From Bacilli bacterium (GTDB lineage: Bacteria; Bacillota_I; Bacilli_A; RFN20; CAG-288): a stretch of 64,000 bases of DNA. Below, in pieces: positions 23,312-31,242 of this stretch. The first letter of the stretch is position 1, and each line of letters opens with the position of its first letter. The notes beneath the pieces are model-generated. The model was not told where the DNA came from and made no database searches. It was given only the letters and a program-made list of their open reading frames with translations. The position numbers and the translations under genes were made by a program. The DNA is taken from assembly GCA_022647725.1 (NCBI GenBank), contig JALCLG010000001.1:2015824-2079823 (forward strand). The letters run 5' to 3'.

Positions 23312-24634
23312 ATGATCAATACAAACGAGGGCCGACGCTTCACCGATGATGTCTATGCCACCAAGGAGCAGGTCCAGGCGATTTATAATCGTGAGGATGT
23401 TTCTTCCGTCTGGGATAAAGTCCTTCTTTACCGCCAGAATTTTTCGGTGATGACCGAGCTTAAGGATACTCAGGGCAACCCCTATAAGATTTCCCTGACC
23501 CGGAAGCTTTTAGCCGACAGTTATACCTTGGAGCTGGGGCTGATGGAGGATCTCATTGCCTTCATTGCCTTAAGTCCGGAGAGTCAGAACAAGATCCTGC
23601 TGCGCCGGAAGTCGGCGGCCTTGACGGCCGTATTGAAGTTCAACGGCAGTCCGGTGCCTTCCCAGGATACCTTGGATAAGCTGTCCCTCGATCAGATTGA
23701 GTCCATTCCCTCGGATCTGTTCGTAGCGGATGCCTACAGCAAAGCCTACAATCAGGATTATCTTGCCAACGGTCTTACGTTGGCTGCCATCGAAACCATC
23801 AACCGCAGCGTCATCGGCGAAAGCCAGGACGGCGCGGTCAGTTACCGCAAAGGGGTCGTCAATGATGTCCGCAATCCGCTGACGGTTCCGCCGGCCGAGA
23901 CCATTCCCGAGCATCTTAACGGGCTGTTAGCCTTCTTAGGGCAGAACGAAATCCCTGCCATCCTGAGAGCGCTGGCCATTCCGTTTGTCTTTGATTTCCT
24001 GAAGCCGTTTGAATATTTCTTTGAAGGCACGGCCAGCATCTTCAGCAAGAGCTTCCTCTCCTGCAGCGGCTTCCATGCCTTAGGCTATCTGCTGGATTTC
24101 GAGTCGATTGCTTTCTCCCGAAGCAAGAATTTCTTTGATATCACCAAAGAGAGCGAGAAGACGTTGGATCTCACGTATTTCATCAATTCCATTTTGCCTT
24201 TCATCATCCGGGATGAGGTCTTGCTCCGTTCTGACCTGATGGCCTGCAAGAAAGAGGAAGAGGCCAAAAAGGCTCAGCCCGTCTTAAGTCCGGACGGCAC
24301 GCCAAGTCCTGCGGTCACCGAGGAGATCGTTCCGACCTTGGCCTTGCCGGTATTTCCGGTCTCGGCCGAAAGCGCGGCCATCGAGGACAATGCCAAGAAG
24401 CTCAGGGAAGTCTATCCGCAGCTCAAACGCAAGGAAGCCCATTTCTATGCCGGCCATTGCACGGTCGGATTCAAATATACGATTGATCAGTTCCGCAGCG
24501 AAGAGAAGACCGTTTATGAAACTGCCCGGACCAGCATGGATGATCTGGCCACCCGGGGCTTCTATAAGAAAGAGAAGCTGAAGAACAAGTTCGTGTACTC
24601 GCCGATTCCACTGACGGAGGATAAAAAACAATGA
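23312..24634 (+). CDS. Fic-fold protein with a degenerate catalytic motif
   Basis: 440 residues. The segment from about 200 to 310 follows the Fic/DOC plan: LNGLLAFLG...AILRALAIPFVFDFLKPFEYFFEG, then a helical block and FDITKESEKTLDLTYFINSILPFI, like the D-L-T-x-F motif of Fic proteins. The signature H-P-F-x-x-G-N-G-R is replaced by KPFEYFFEG, so the catalytic His and the phosphate-binding loop are missing and AMP transfer is unlikely. The C-terminus (380-435) looks like a winged helix. TATAAT lies 17 nt before the ATG, without an SD. The next gene overlaps its stop. Assignment is by pattern only. Confidence 0.55.
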   Translation: MINTNEGRRFTDDVYATKEQVQAIYNREDVSSVWDKVLLYRQNFSVMTELKDTQGNPYKISLTRKLLADSYTLELGLMEDLIAFIALSPESQNKILLRRKSAALTAVLKFNGSPVPSQDTLDKLSLDQIESIPSDLFVADAYSKAYNQDYLANGLTLAAIETINRSVIGESQDGAVSYRKGVVNDVRNPLTVPPAETIPEHLNGLLAFLGQNEIPAILRALAIPFVFDFLKPFEYFFEGTASIFSKSFLSCSGFHALGYLLDFESIAFSRSKNFFDITKESEKTLDLTYFINSILPFIIRDEVLLRSDLMACKKEEEAKKAQPVLSPDGTPSPAVTEEIVPTLALPVFPVSAESAAIEDNAKKLREVYPQLKRKEAHFYAGHCTVGFKYTIDQFRSEEKTVYETARTSMDDLATRGFYKKEKLKNKFVYSPIPLTEDKKQ

Positions 24635-24978
24635 TGCTCCGATGCCTGGCTGATGTTCCGACGTATGCTTACATTCTGATCGCCTTAGGTGTCGTGGTCG
24701 TGATCGTGGTGCTGATTCTGGTGCTTTTCCCGAATCTCCGCCCGCAGGTCAAGAAAGAGACCCATAAGGAGATCGTCTCCAAGGAAGTCTCGTCGCTGGT
24801 CGTCGATCCGGAAGCTCAGCGCAAGAATGATATCACCCTGAGCCAGGATATCCGCAAAGACAAGAAAGTCATCGCCGAGAAGGAACAGGAACTGAACCTG
24901 GTCTTCACCCCGGAGGATGTCGATGCCCTTTTAGTGCAGATGGAGCAGAACCGTCGGGATGACCACGAACAGCGCTGA
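24631..24978 (+). CDS. Small single-pass membrane protein, unknown
   Basis: 115 residues. One strong hydrophobic helix (AYILIALGVVVVIVVLILVLF, about 13-33) is followed by a charged cytoplasmic domain likely to be helical (KKETHKEIVSKEVSSL, KDKKVIAEKEQELNL). The start overlaps the stop of the Fic-like gene by 4 bp and follows a GGAGG SD. Its end overlaps hemW by 20 bp. The tight spacing indicates one operon. No family recognised. Confidence 0.6.
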   Translation: MMLRCLADVPTYAYILIALGVVVVIVVLILVLFPNLRPQVKKETHKEIVSKEVSSLVVDPEAQRKNDITLSQDIRKDKKVIAEKEQELNLVFTPEDVDALLVQMEQNRRDDHEQR

Positions 24979-26056
24979 GTCCCTCTATCTTCACATTCCC
25001 TTCTGCGATTGTCTGTGTTCCTATTGTGATTTTGCCAAGGTCCTTTCCGGGACCTTTTCGGAGAGCCGGTATTTGGACTGTCTGCTTCAGGAAATCGCTG
25101 CCAAGGCGATTCCGGAAGATTCTTTGAAGACCATCTATATCGGCGGCGGCACCCCGAGTGCACTCTCCGCGGCCGGTCTGACTCGGCTTTTAGGCTATCT
25201 CCACAGCCACTTCCCCTCAGTCATTGAGTTCACTCTGGAAGCCAATCCGGAATCCTTGACGCCGGCGAAGGCTCATCTTTTATCCATTTACGGTGTGAAC
25301 CGGGTCTCGTTAGGAGTGCAGTGCGTCAATCCGGAGCTTCTGAAAAGACTGAGACGGAACCACACGAATGCCGACGTCGGAAAAGCCATCCTTCTCCTGC
25401 GCAAGAATGGCATTAGCAATATCAACCTGGATTTCATCTATGGCCTGCCGGGAATGACGGCTCAGGATCTGCAAGATGATTTTGCGTTTGCCTTTAAGCT
25501 GAATCCTACCCATCTGTCGTTTTATTCCCTGCAGATTGAGAAAGGCACCTATTTTTATAATGAAAAGGTACCCGCGGCCAGCGATGAGGAGCTGGCAAGG
25601 CAGTATAAGACCATCGTCAAGACCCTGGAACAGCATGGCTATCCCCGCTATGAGGTCTCCAATTTCGCCAAACCCGGCTATGAGTCCAAGCATAACCTCA
25701 CCTACTGGCATGACCAGCATTACTATGCCTGCGGACTGGGAGCCAGCCAATACCTCGGTCATCTCCGGAGCACCAACACGCGATCGATGACCCGCTATCT
25801 GGCCGGGGACTGTCATCCGACTCTGGATGTCATCAAACCGGAGGACGAAAAGCTGGAATATCTGATGCTGAACCTACGCCTTACGGAGGGTTTCAGCCTC
25901 GAAGAATACCAGCAACGGTTCCAGGAAAGCTTCCTGATAAAATATTTTTCGGTAAAAAATGAAATTGGTAACGCTATCGTGACCTCTAAGAGCCGAGTCC
26001 GACTTCGGAAAGACAAATTTTACGTTATGGATGGGATTCTTTTGAAATTGATGTAA
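24959..26056 (+). CDS. hemW: HemW-like radical SAM protein (coproporphyrinogen III oxidase-like)
   Basis: 365 residues. The radical SAM cluster is in LYLHIPFCDCLCSYCDF (C-x3-C-x2-C), followed by YIGGGTPSAL, EANPESLT, RVSLGVQ and NLDFIYGLPG, all typical of HemN/HemW. HemW is a haem chaperone or haem-binding enzyme rather than a true oxidase. Its position near lepA matches the conserved lepA-hemW order of Bacillota (there followed by hrcA-grpE-dnaK, absent here). No other haem gene is in the window. Confidence 0.9.
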   Translation: MTTNSAESLYLHIPFCDCLCSYCDFAKVLSGTFSESRYLDCLLQEIAAKAIPEDSLKTIYIGGGTPSALSAAGLTRLLGYLHSHFPSVIEFTLEANPESLTPAKAHLLSIYGVNRVSLGVQCVNPELLKRLRRNHTNADVGKAILLLRKNGISNINLDFIYGLPGMTAQDLQDDFAFAFKLNPTHLSFYSLQIEKGTYFYNEKVPAASDEELARQYKTIVKTLEQHGYPRYEVSNFAKPGYESKHNLTYWHDQHYYACGLGASQYLGHLRSTNTRSMTRYLAGDCHPTLDVIKPEDEKLEYLMLNLRLTEGFSLEEYQQRFQESFLIKYFSVKNEIGNAIVTSKSRVRLRKDKFYVMDGILLKLM

Positions 26057-26065
26057 TGTTAAAAA

Positions 26066-26098
26066 GTCCAATAAAAGTTCAATAAATGTCTCATTAAG
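26066..26098. repeat. Phased 11-bp repeat array B (three units)
   Basis: GTCCAATAAAA, GTTCAATAAAT, GTCTCATTAAG in perfect 11-bp register. The last unit is identical over 11 bases to the terminal unit of array A (17679-17744, opposite orientation). A perfect inverted repeat TTAGT-CGTA-ACTAA follows at 26103-26116, then the promoter of the next gene. Confidence 0.55.
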
Positions 26099-26144
26099 AA
26101 AATTAGTCGTAACTAAGCCGTTTTTCTTGACAAAAAATCTTGTA

Positions 26145-26173
26145 TTTTCAGTAAAGATTTGTGCTAATATAAT
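26145..26173 (+). promoter_or_regulatory. Promoter upstream of the sigma-region-4-like gene
   Basis: TTTTCA (26145-26150), a 17-nt spacer, TATAAT (26168-26173). A TTGACA at 26127-26132 is not correctly spaced for this -10 box. Confidence 0.6.
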
Positions 26174-26202
26174 GGCAAGCTAGCCAACGCAAAGGACCAA
26201 AA

Positions 26203-26229
26203 ATGCATTTAAATTTTAACTATGAATAA
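26203..26229 (+). CDS. Putative 8-codon upstream ORF overlapping the next start codon
   Basis: The only good SD here (AAAGGACC, 26191-26198) sits six bases before ATG 26203, which opens MHLNFNYE and stops at 26229. The main ORF starts at 26222 in another frame with no SD of its own. The arrangement suggests translational coupling through a leader peptide. Confidence 0.35.
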   Translation: MHLNFNYE

Positions 26230-26614
26230 TAACATTGTTGTTTCGAGACGCCGCATTCAGGAAGTCTCTTTCCATTATCACAGTTGCATGGGACGTCTTT
26301 GGTCTGCTTTCCCGATTGCCACCTCGCATCTCTTCCCCCGGGACGGCAATGTGCCGCCTTTAAGTGCCATTCAGGACTTCGCCATGGAGCCCTCGTATCA
26401 GGATTATGCTCAGGAGATCCAGTTTGTGGGTGCCATTCTCTATGCCATCACCAGTCTGGATCCGATTGAAAGGAAAGTTCTTTGGGTTACCTTCTTCTAC
26501 AAAACGGAGGAGAACGAGTTCGCCAAAGAATACTCCCATTCCGGCTATTCGCGCATCCGGCAGAAGGCCATCAATGACTTCCTGGCTGTGACGAGCATCG
26601 ACGTTAATCGCTGA
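26222..26614 (+). CDS. Small sigma-70 region-4-like (helix-turn-helix) protein
   Basis: 130 residues. The C-terminal half (AITSLDPIERKVLWVTFFYKTEENEFAKEYSHSGYSRIRQKAINDFLAV) has the spacing of sigma region 4 or ArpU-type regulators: a helix with L-x-x-x-E-R-x-V-L, then an HTH. No region 2 is recognisable in the N-terminal half, so it may be an accessory sigma-like activator. It precedes two GspF/TadC-like genes, and a role in controlling them is inference. Upstream lie phased repeats, a palindrome, a promoter and a leader ORF. Confidence 0.5.
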   Translation: MNNNIVVSRRRIQEVSFHYHSCMGRLWSAFPIATSHLFPRDGNVPPLSAIQDFAMEPSYQDYAQEIQFVGAILYAITSLDPIERKVLWVTFFYKTEENEFAKEYSHSGYSRIRQKAINDFLAVTSIDVNR

Positions 26615-26669
26615 CTTTTGGACAAGGGCACTCCTTTTTCCCAATAGTAGGTGAAAGGATCTTGTCCCT

Positions 26670-27353
26670 ATGAGTTCTAAAGACTTTGTCAAATCAGACT
26701 ATCCGGAAATTCTCTTGGCTGTCGCCTTTTCTTTTCTGCCGTTCTTCCTTCTTCCCAACCTGTGGTTTTCCGTCTTCGCTGCTCTTCTCATCCTCGGGGG
26801 AGATCTCAGTCTCCTCTTCTTAGCTTTCAAAGAGGAGGACAGTTTACAGAAAACTCTGGCTTCCTACGCTTTCTTTTCGTCCTTCCTTTCGGGAATCCGC
26901 TCCGGCATTGCGCCGAAGACCAGCTATGACTTCGCATCGAAATATCTGGTCGGGAAAATGGAAATCAAAGGCTATGAGGAATTGGCAGCGGACGGGCAAT
27001 GCCCGTATCCGTTAGGAGCCTTGAAGACCTTCTTTCTGTATGTCCTGAAACGGGATCAGGAAGGACAGGCTTTGCTTCCTAACTACACGCTGCTGGCGCA
27101 GGAAACGGAAACCAAAGTCCGTCTTCTTTCGTCTAACCTCAAAAAATACAGGCAGGATAAGCTTGCCGGCAAAGGAGCAATGTTGGCTTTCTTCACCCTC
27201 ATCTCGTTTATCGTTCTCTTCTTCCCTGCCATCCAGGAATGCCTCAGCATCGCCCTTTACCAGCTGGTAGCAGCTCTGCTGTTAGCGGTGGCTCTTCCCG
27301 CCGTGGATGCCTGCTATGGGCAGGCCCTGAAAGGAATGCTTAGCCATGCTTGA
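26670..27353 (+). CDS. GspF/TadC-like membrane protein, unknown
   Basis: 227 residues. Two membrane helices at about 10-45, a cytoplasmic helical domain of about 120 residues (FLSGIRSGIAPKTSYDFASKYLVGKMEIKGYEEL...), and two C-terminal helices (about 170-215). This layout is that of one half of a GspF/TadB/TadC platform protein of type II secretion or type IV pili. Sequence identity to the family is not clear enough to claim it. It overlaps the next gene, of similar plan, by 8 bp. Confidence 0.45.
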   Translation: MSSKDFVKSDYPEILLAVAFSFLPFFLLPNLWFSVFAALLILGGDLSLLFLAFKEEDSLQKTLASYAFFSSFLSGIRSGIAPKTSYDFASKYLVGKMEIKGYEELAADGQCPYPLGALKTFFLYVLKRDQEGQALLPNYTLLAQETETKVRLLSSNLKKYRQDKLAGKGAMLAFFTLISFIVLFFPAIQECLSIALYQLVAALLLAVALPAVDACYGQALKGMLSHA

Positions 27354-27996
27354 AAAGATCAAAGGCCTCTTTCACCGTGAGAAGAAGACAGCCGACCATC
27401 CCAAGGAGTCTCAGCAGGCCCTCTGGCCTGTCATCGGCGTGGTCTTCGGAATCTTCGTCGGTTTCATCAGTTACCGCAAGACCGATAGCCTTCTCCCTCT
27501 GATCTTCGCTCCCTTCGTCTTTCTGGTGCTGGCCCTGCTTCTTTCGCCGGATGCCTTCCAGAAAAAGGACAGCAAGCTAGTCAAAGAGAAAAAGCAAACC
27601 TATCTGGACTTCTACCAAAGCTATCTCATCTATGCCGGGCTTGAGAATTCGTACCGGGACGGCCTCCGGGCCACGGTCGAGCGGATGGAGATTTCGGATC
27701 TGAAGGATTCCTTAAGCCAATACCTTGAAAAAGAGGATTCCACCTTGCCTTTGCCGCTGACCTTCACCAATTCCCGCCTCGAGAACAACCTGGTGGATGC
27801 TTTGGCCCACCTGATCCGCTCCGAAGAAGACTATGACCGCCAGGATCTGGCCAGCCTTTCCTATGCTCTGAGCGGCTATCAGGAGGAGCTTTTCCCGCCC
27901 GTCAAGGAAGTTCTTCCTTCGCTTCCGGCTCTGCCGGTGATCTTAGGCTATCTGGTCTCTCTTTTGTATGCTTTCCTGGTCATCCGCAATGGCTAA
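27346..27996 (+). CDS. Second GspF/TadC-like membrane protein, unknown
   Basis: 216 residues. A basic N-terminus (MLEKIKGLFHREKK), two helices at about 27-68, a helical cytoplasmic part containing a DFYQSYLIYAGLENSYRDGLRA stretch that resembles the equivalent part of the preceding protein (FFSSFLSGIRSG), and a C-terminal helix. The pair may be TadB/TadC-like, but no TadA-type ATPase lies nearby. The next small gene starts 8 bp before its stop. Confidence 0.45.
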   Translation: MLEKIKGLFHREKKTADHPKESQQALWPVIGVVFGIFVGFISYRKTDSLLPLIFAPFVFLVLALLLSPDAFQKKDSKLVKEKKQTYLDFYQSYLIYAGLENSYRDGLRATVERMEISDLKDSLSQYLEKEDSTLPLPLTFTNSRLENNLVDALAHLIRSEEDYDRQDLASLSYALSGYQEELFPPVKEVLPSLPALPVILGYLVSLLYAFLVIRNG

Positions 27997-28375
27997 TCTG
28001 CCGTGGCTGTCCTTGGCTTTGACGTCGTTACTGCTGGCTGGTGCCGTCGACCTGAAAACGACTCAGGATTTTGCCGACCTTCTTCTTCCCAGCCAGCAAG
28101 GGATTGAGCAAGCCTTTGACGAGGAAAAGGACCCGTATTCCGGGCTGGATTCCCGGCTGGATTTTGTTTGTCTCAGTGGCTGCCAGAAGACCGGACTTCC
28201 GCTCACGGCCAAAGAGTACCGTCTCCGGTTTCGAAAGAAGCTGTTGCTGCTCAACCGTTATCCGCAGAAAGACTTTGTTTACCTTAGTTCGGAGAAATCG
28301 TACCGGAATGACCAGCCAGCGAGCCGCTGGCCAGAGCCGCGGCCGTGCTTTCATAACGGGTCTGGGCAATCGTGA
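27989..28375 (+). CDS. Small hypothetical protein, possibly truncated
   Basis: 128 residues from ATG 27989, which overlaps the preceding stop. It has an N-terminal hydrophobic stretch (PWLSLALTSLLLAGAV) and then a hydrophilic body (DFADLLLPSQQGIEQAFDEEKDPYSG...). The last about 30 codons run antisense into the lipoprotein gene at 28284-28697 and look non-coding (SRWPEPRPCFHNGSG). The true end is probably lost, or the frame is shifted near 28290. No family recognised. Confidence 0.4.
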   Translation: MANLPWLSLALTSLLLAGAVDLKTTQDFADLLLPSQQGIEQAFDEEKDPYSGLDSRLDFVCLSGCQKTGLPLTAKEYRLRFRKKLLLLNRYPQKDFVYLSSEKSYRNDQPASRWPEPRPCFHNGSGQS

Positions 28376-28697
28376 CAATCGTTTCATCGGAAGGATAATA
28401 GCGGAGATAATCGCTTTGGCTTTCCGTTTTTCCGGAGGAGGTGACATCAAAATTGACGTGATAGAAAACGGAGATCAGCGTGGAAGTGACCGTGCCTAAG
28501 CTCGAGGTCTCTTTGATATAAAGATAATCGGATTTCTTGAAGGTGGCCGTCGTGCCTAAATCATAGATATCCACCAAATACGTCTGGGCTTTGCTGAAGC
28601 CGTTTTTGATCTCGGTATAGCCTTCTCCGCGGACCGCACAGGCGGTCAGAAGAAAGCAGCAAAAGAAACCTAGTCCTCGCTGACGAAAGGTTTTCAT
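28284..28697 (-). CDS. Small lipoprotein, unknown function
   Basis: 137 residues with a lipoprotein signal: MKTFRQRGLGFFCCFLLTAC, Cys at 20 as the lipidation site. The mature part is beta-rich (TYLVDIYDLGTTATFKKSDYLYIKETSS). An AAAGGAAG SD precedes the ATG. It is convergent with, and overlaps by 92 bp, the small gene on the plus strand, an unusual overlap that casts doubt on the end of one of them. Confidence 0.65.
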   Translation of the reverse strand: MKTFRQRGLGFFCCFLLTACAVRGEGYTEIKNGFSKAQTYLVDIYDLGTTATFKKSDYLYIKETSSLGTVTSTLISVFYHVNFDVTSSGKTESQSDYLRYYPSDETIVTIAQTRYESTAAALASGSLAGHSGTISPN

Positions 28698-28787
28698 GGG
28701 AAGTTCTTCCTTTCGTCTACTATTCTATCGAAAAAAGGATTCCCAAAGTATATAATCTTCAAAGGAATACCTATTTGGGAGGCTAAC

Positions 28788-30038
28788 ATGAATATCTTTG
28801 ATGATTTGGAGCGTCGGGGACTGCTGGATAATTTCTCGGACCGGAAACGGATTGAGGAACTTTTGGAGACGCCGCATACGATTTACTGTGGCTTCGATCC
28901 CAGTGCTTCGTCCTTGCAGTTAGGCAACTTCATTATGATCACCATTCTGCAGCGGCTGCAGGCTGCCGGCCATCGGGTGATTGCCGTTTTAGGCGGCGCC
29001 ACCGGCATGATCGGGGATCCGAGCGGCAAGAAGGCCGAGCGTAAATTCTTGGAACGGGACCAGATTCTCGCCAATGCCAAGGCCATCGGTGCCCAGTTAT
29101 CCAAATATATCGATACGTCAGATCCGAAGAAGGGCCTCATCGTCAACAACTACGATTGGTGGTCGAAGACAGATGTCATCACCTTCCTTCGGGATTACGG
29201 CAAGAACTTCCAGGTCAACTATATGCTGGACAAGGATATCGTCAAATCCCGTCTGGAAGTCGGCATTTCCTATGCCGAGTTTTCCTATATGATTCTCCAG
29301 TCCGGCGATTTTGCCAAGCTTTATGAGGATTACGGCTGCAACATTCAGATCGGCGGCGGTGATCAGTGGGGCAATCTGACTACGGCACTGGATTTCGTCC
29401 GCCGCAAAGATGGCGATCAGGTTCCTTGCGAAGTCTTTACCTTCAAGCTGATCACCGATGCTGCCGGACACAAGTTCGGCAAGTCCGAAAACGGCGCCCT
29501 TTATCTCGATCCGACGATGACCAGCCCTTACCACATCTATCAGTACTTCATGAATGTCTCGGATAGCGATGTTCTCCGTTATCTCTATATCTTCGATAAA
29601 CGGGATATCGGCGAGATCGACACCATCTACAAGGCTCATATGGAACATCCGGAGCTGAGAAACGGTCAGCGGGAACTGGCCCGGGTCATTGTCACGGCTT
29701 TGCATGGCAAGGACGTTGCCGATACCTGTGAGAGGATGACCAGTGCTCTCTTCAAGGATGATTTTGCCGGTCTCCATGCCAGCGAATTGAAAGACCTGAC
29801 GGAAGGACTCCCCAGCCTTGCCCAGAAGGATCCGATTTCCTTACTGGATGCCTTGGTTGCCACTAAGCTTGCTTCCTCCAAACGGGAAGCCCGTGAGTTT
29901 GTGAGTGCCGGTGCAGTCAAGGTCAACGGCGTCAAGGCCGACGATCTTAATATGATGCTGGATGCCTCGAAGGCCTTGGAAGGCGGCTACGTCTTCTTAA
30001 AGCGCGGCAAGAAGCTCTACGCCGTTCTCTGCTACTAG
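28788..30038 (+). CDS. tyrS: Tyrosyl-tRNA synthetase
   Basis: 416 residues. The N-terminal catalytic domain has GFDPSASSLQLGNFI, the place of the HIGH box (here QLGN), GGATGMIGDPSGK, the Tyr-binding YAEFSYMILQSGDF and the KMSKS-like KFGKSENGALYLD. A C-terminal S4 domain binds tRNA (SSKREAREFVSAGAVKVNG). The ATG follows GGGAGG. TATAAT lies about 30 nt upstream, so there is no T-box leader. Confidence 0.96.
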   Translation: MNIFDDLERRGLLDNFSDRKRIEELLETPHTIYCGFDPSASSLQLGNFIMITILQRLQAAGHRVIAVLGGATGMIGDPSGKKAERKFLERDQILANAKAIGAQLSKYIDTSDPKKGLIVNNYDWWSKTDVITFLRDYGKNFQVNYMLDKDIVKSRLEVGISYAEFSYMILQSGDFAKLYEDYGCNIQIGGGDQWGNLTTALDFVRRKDGDQVPCEVFTFKLITDAAGHKFGKSENGALYLDPTMTSPYHIYQYFMNVSDSDVLRYLYIFDKRDIGEIDTIYKAHMEHPELRNGQRELARVIVTALHGKDVADTCERMTSALFKDDFAGLHASELKDLTEGLPSLAQKDPISLLDALVATKLASSKREAREFVSAGAVKVNGVKADDLNMMLDASKALEGGYVFLKRGKKLYAVLCY

Positions 30039-30060
30039 TCCAAAGTTGTCTTGTCACAAA

Positions 30061-30092
30061 AAAGGGTGAGCTTCGGTTAGCTCACCCTTTTA
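30061..30092. terminator. Bidirectional terminator between tyrS and the hydrolase gene
   Basis: AAGGGTGAGC-TTCGGTTA-GCTCACCCTT with T-tracts on both strands. It reaches the stop codon of the convergent hydrolase. Confidence 0.85.
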
Positions 30093-31145
30093 TTTTCCGC
30101 TTGAGACACACTGATCAGCAAAGGCTAGGATGGCATCTTTGACTTCCTCATGATAGGGGTACATGCTCTTACGGTCCAGGCCGGCGACAAAGGCTTTGAC
30201 GTCGTCATCCCTGACGAGGCTGTTTTCCGCCAGCCGTTTCTTATACTCTTTGACGGCGACGGTATAGTTATGATAGCCTTCTTCGCTAAGCAGAGAATTA
30301 TGCAGGCCTTTGTCGGTAAGGAAGACTTTCAGATTGGCCTGCGGGTGTTTTTCATAATAGTGAGCCAACGAATGGCGGTAATGAACCATCGGATCATTCT
30401 TGGCCTGGATCAGAAGGACCGGAGTCGTCTTATTCTTGCGAGGACCGCGCTTAGCCGAGATCGAGTAGCGGTTTTTCAGCAGGATGAAGCAGCACAGCGG
30501 AAAGGCGGGGGCAAGGAAGCAGGCTAACGGCTTGGAATACCCTAATAAGAGATCCCAGGCGGCCCAGACCGGATTGATCGGTGAGCTGCGGCTGATGACG
30601 CCTTTGACCTGCGGATAGTCCCGCATGGCTCCCATCACGGAGTAAGCGCCCCAGCTATGACCATAGAGAAGGATAGGAAGTCCGTGGCTGACGTCCCGCT
30701 TCAGGACGTCATGCAGGACGTTCTCGCAGACATAGACGCCATGAGCCAGATACTCTTCGCCCGCGCCATCGCTTAAACCCACGCCATACTGATCATAGGC
30801 TAAGACCTGATAGCCATGCTGACAGAGGAGACTGATATCCAGGAAATACTGCTGGTGGGTTCCGAACATCCCGTGGCTGAGAATGATAAAGCCCTGGAAT
30901 TCGGTTCTTCCTTTTTCCTGATAGACATAGCCACGGATGGCCTTCCGGAAGTAGCCACAGACATAAGGGGTTCTTGTAAGCTCGTCCTGAAAGTCCTCAT
31001 AGCGGAGGAAGCAGGGATTTTCGGGATCTTTGCCCCGGTTTCCTAAGATTCTCTGGTTGCCGATCAGGACGATCACCATGCAGGTCACCAAGTAAAAACC
31101 GACGACCCCAAGAATAATCAAGGCTACGATCCAAGGTTCCGGCAT
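30090..31145 (-). CDS. Membrane-anchored alpha/beta hydrolase
   Basis: 351 residues from Met 31145, chosen for its AGGAAAGGACC SD. An N-terminal helix (WIVALIILGVVGFYLVTCMVIVLI) anchors the protein. The alpha/beta hydrolase fold follows: oxyanion region IILSHGMFGTHQQYF, nucleophile elbow LLYGHSWGAYSV, then LLIQAKNDPMVHY with an acid and TDKGLHNSLLSEEGYHNY with the likely catalytic His. It belongs to the broad BEM46/YqiA-like serine hydrolases. Substrate unknown. Confidence 0.8.
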   Translation of the reverse strand: MPEPWIVALIILGVVGFYLVTCMVIVLIGNQRILGNRGKDPENPCFLRYEDFQDELTRTPYVCGYFRKAIRGYVYQEKGRTEFQGFIILSHGMFGTHQQYFLDISLLCQHGYQVLAYDQYGVGLSDGAGEEYLAHGVYVCENVLHDVLKRDVSHGLPILLYGHSWGAYSVMGAMRDYPQVKGVISRSSPINPVWAAWDLLLGYSKPLACFLAPAFPLCCFILLKNRYSISAKRGPRKNKTTPVLLIQAKNDPMVHYRHSLAHYYEKHPQANLKVFLTDKGLHNSLLSEEGYHNYTVAVKEYKKRLAENSLVRDDDVKAFVAGLDRKSMYPYHEEVKDAILAFADQCVSSGK

Positions 31146-31215
31146 GTTTTCAGGTCCTTTCCTAAGCCAAGCCATTATACCTAACGCTCGGCAAAAAGGA
31201 AAGAAATTGAAAATA

Positions 31216-31242
31216 TTAGCACTCGTCTATTGAAAGTGCTAA
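31216..31242 (+). promoter_or_regulatory. CIRCE operator (HrcA box) of clpB
   Basis: TTAGCACTC-N9-AAGTGCTAA, one mismatch from the CIRCE consensus. The -35 box TTGAAA (31230-31235) lies inside it, and TATACT follows at 31252-31257 after 16 nt. HrcA bound here would block the polymerase. Confidence 0.92.

Noticed and set aside
28698..28787. T-box before tyrS
   Set aside because: TATAAT about 30 nt before the ATG gives a leader too short for a T-box.
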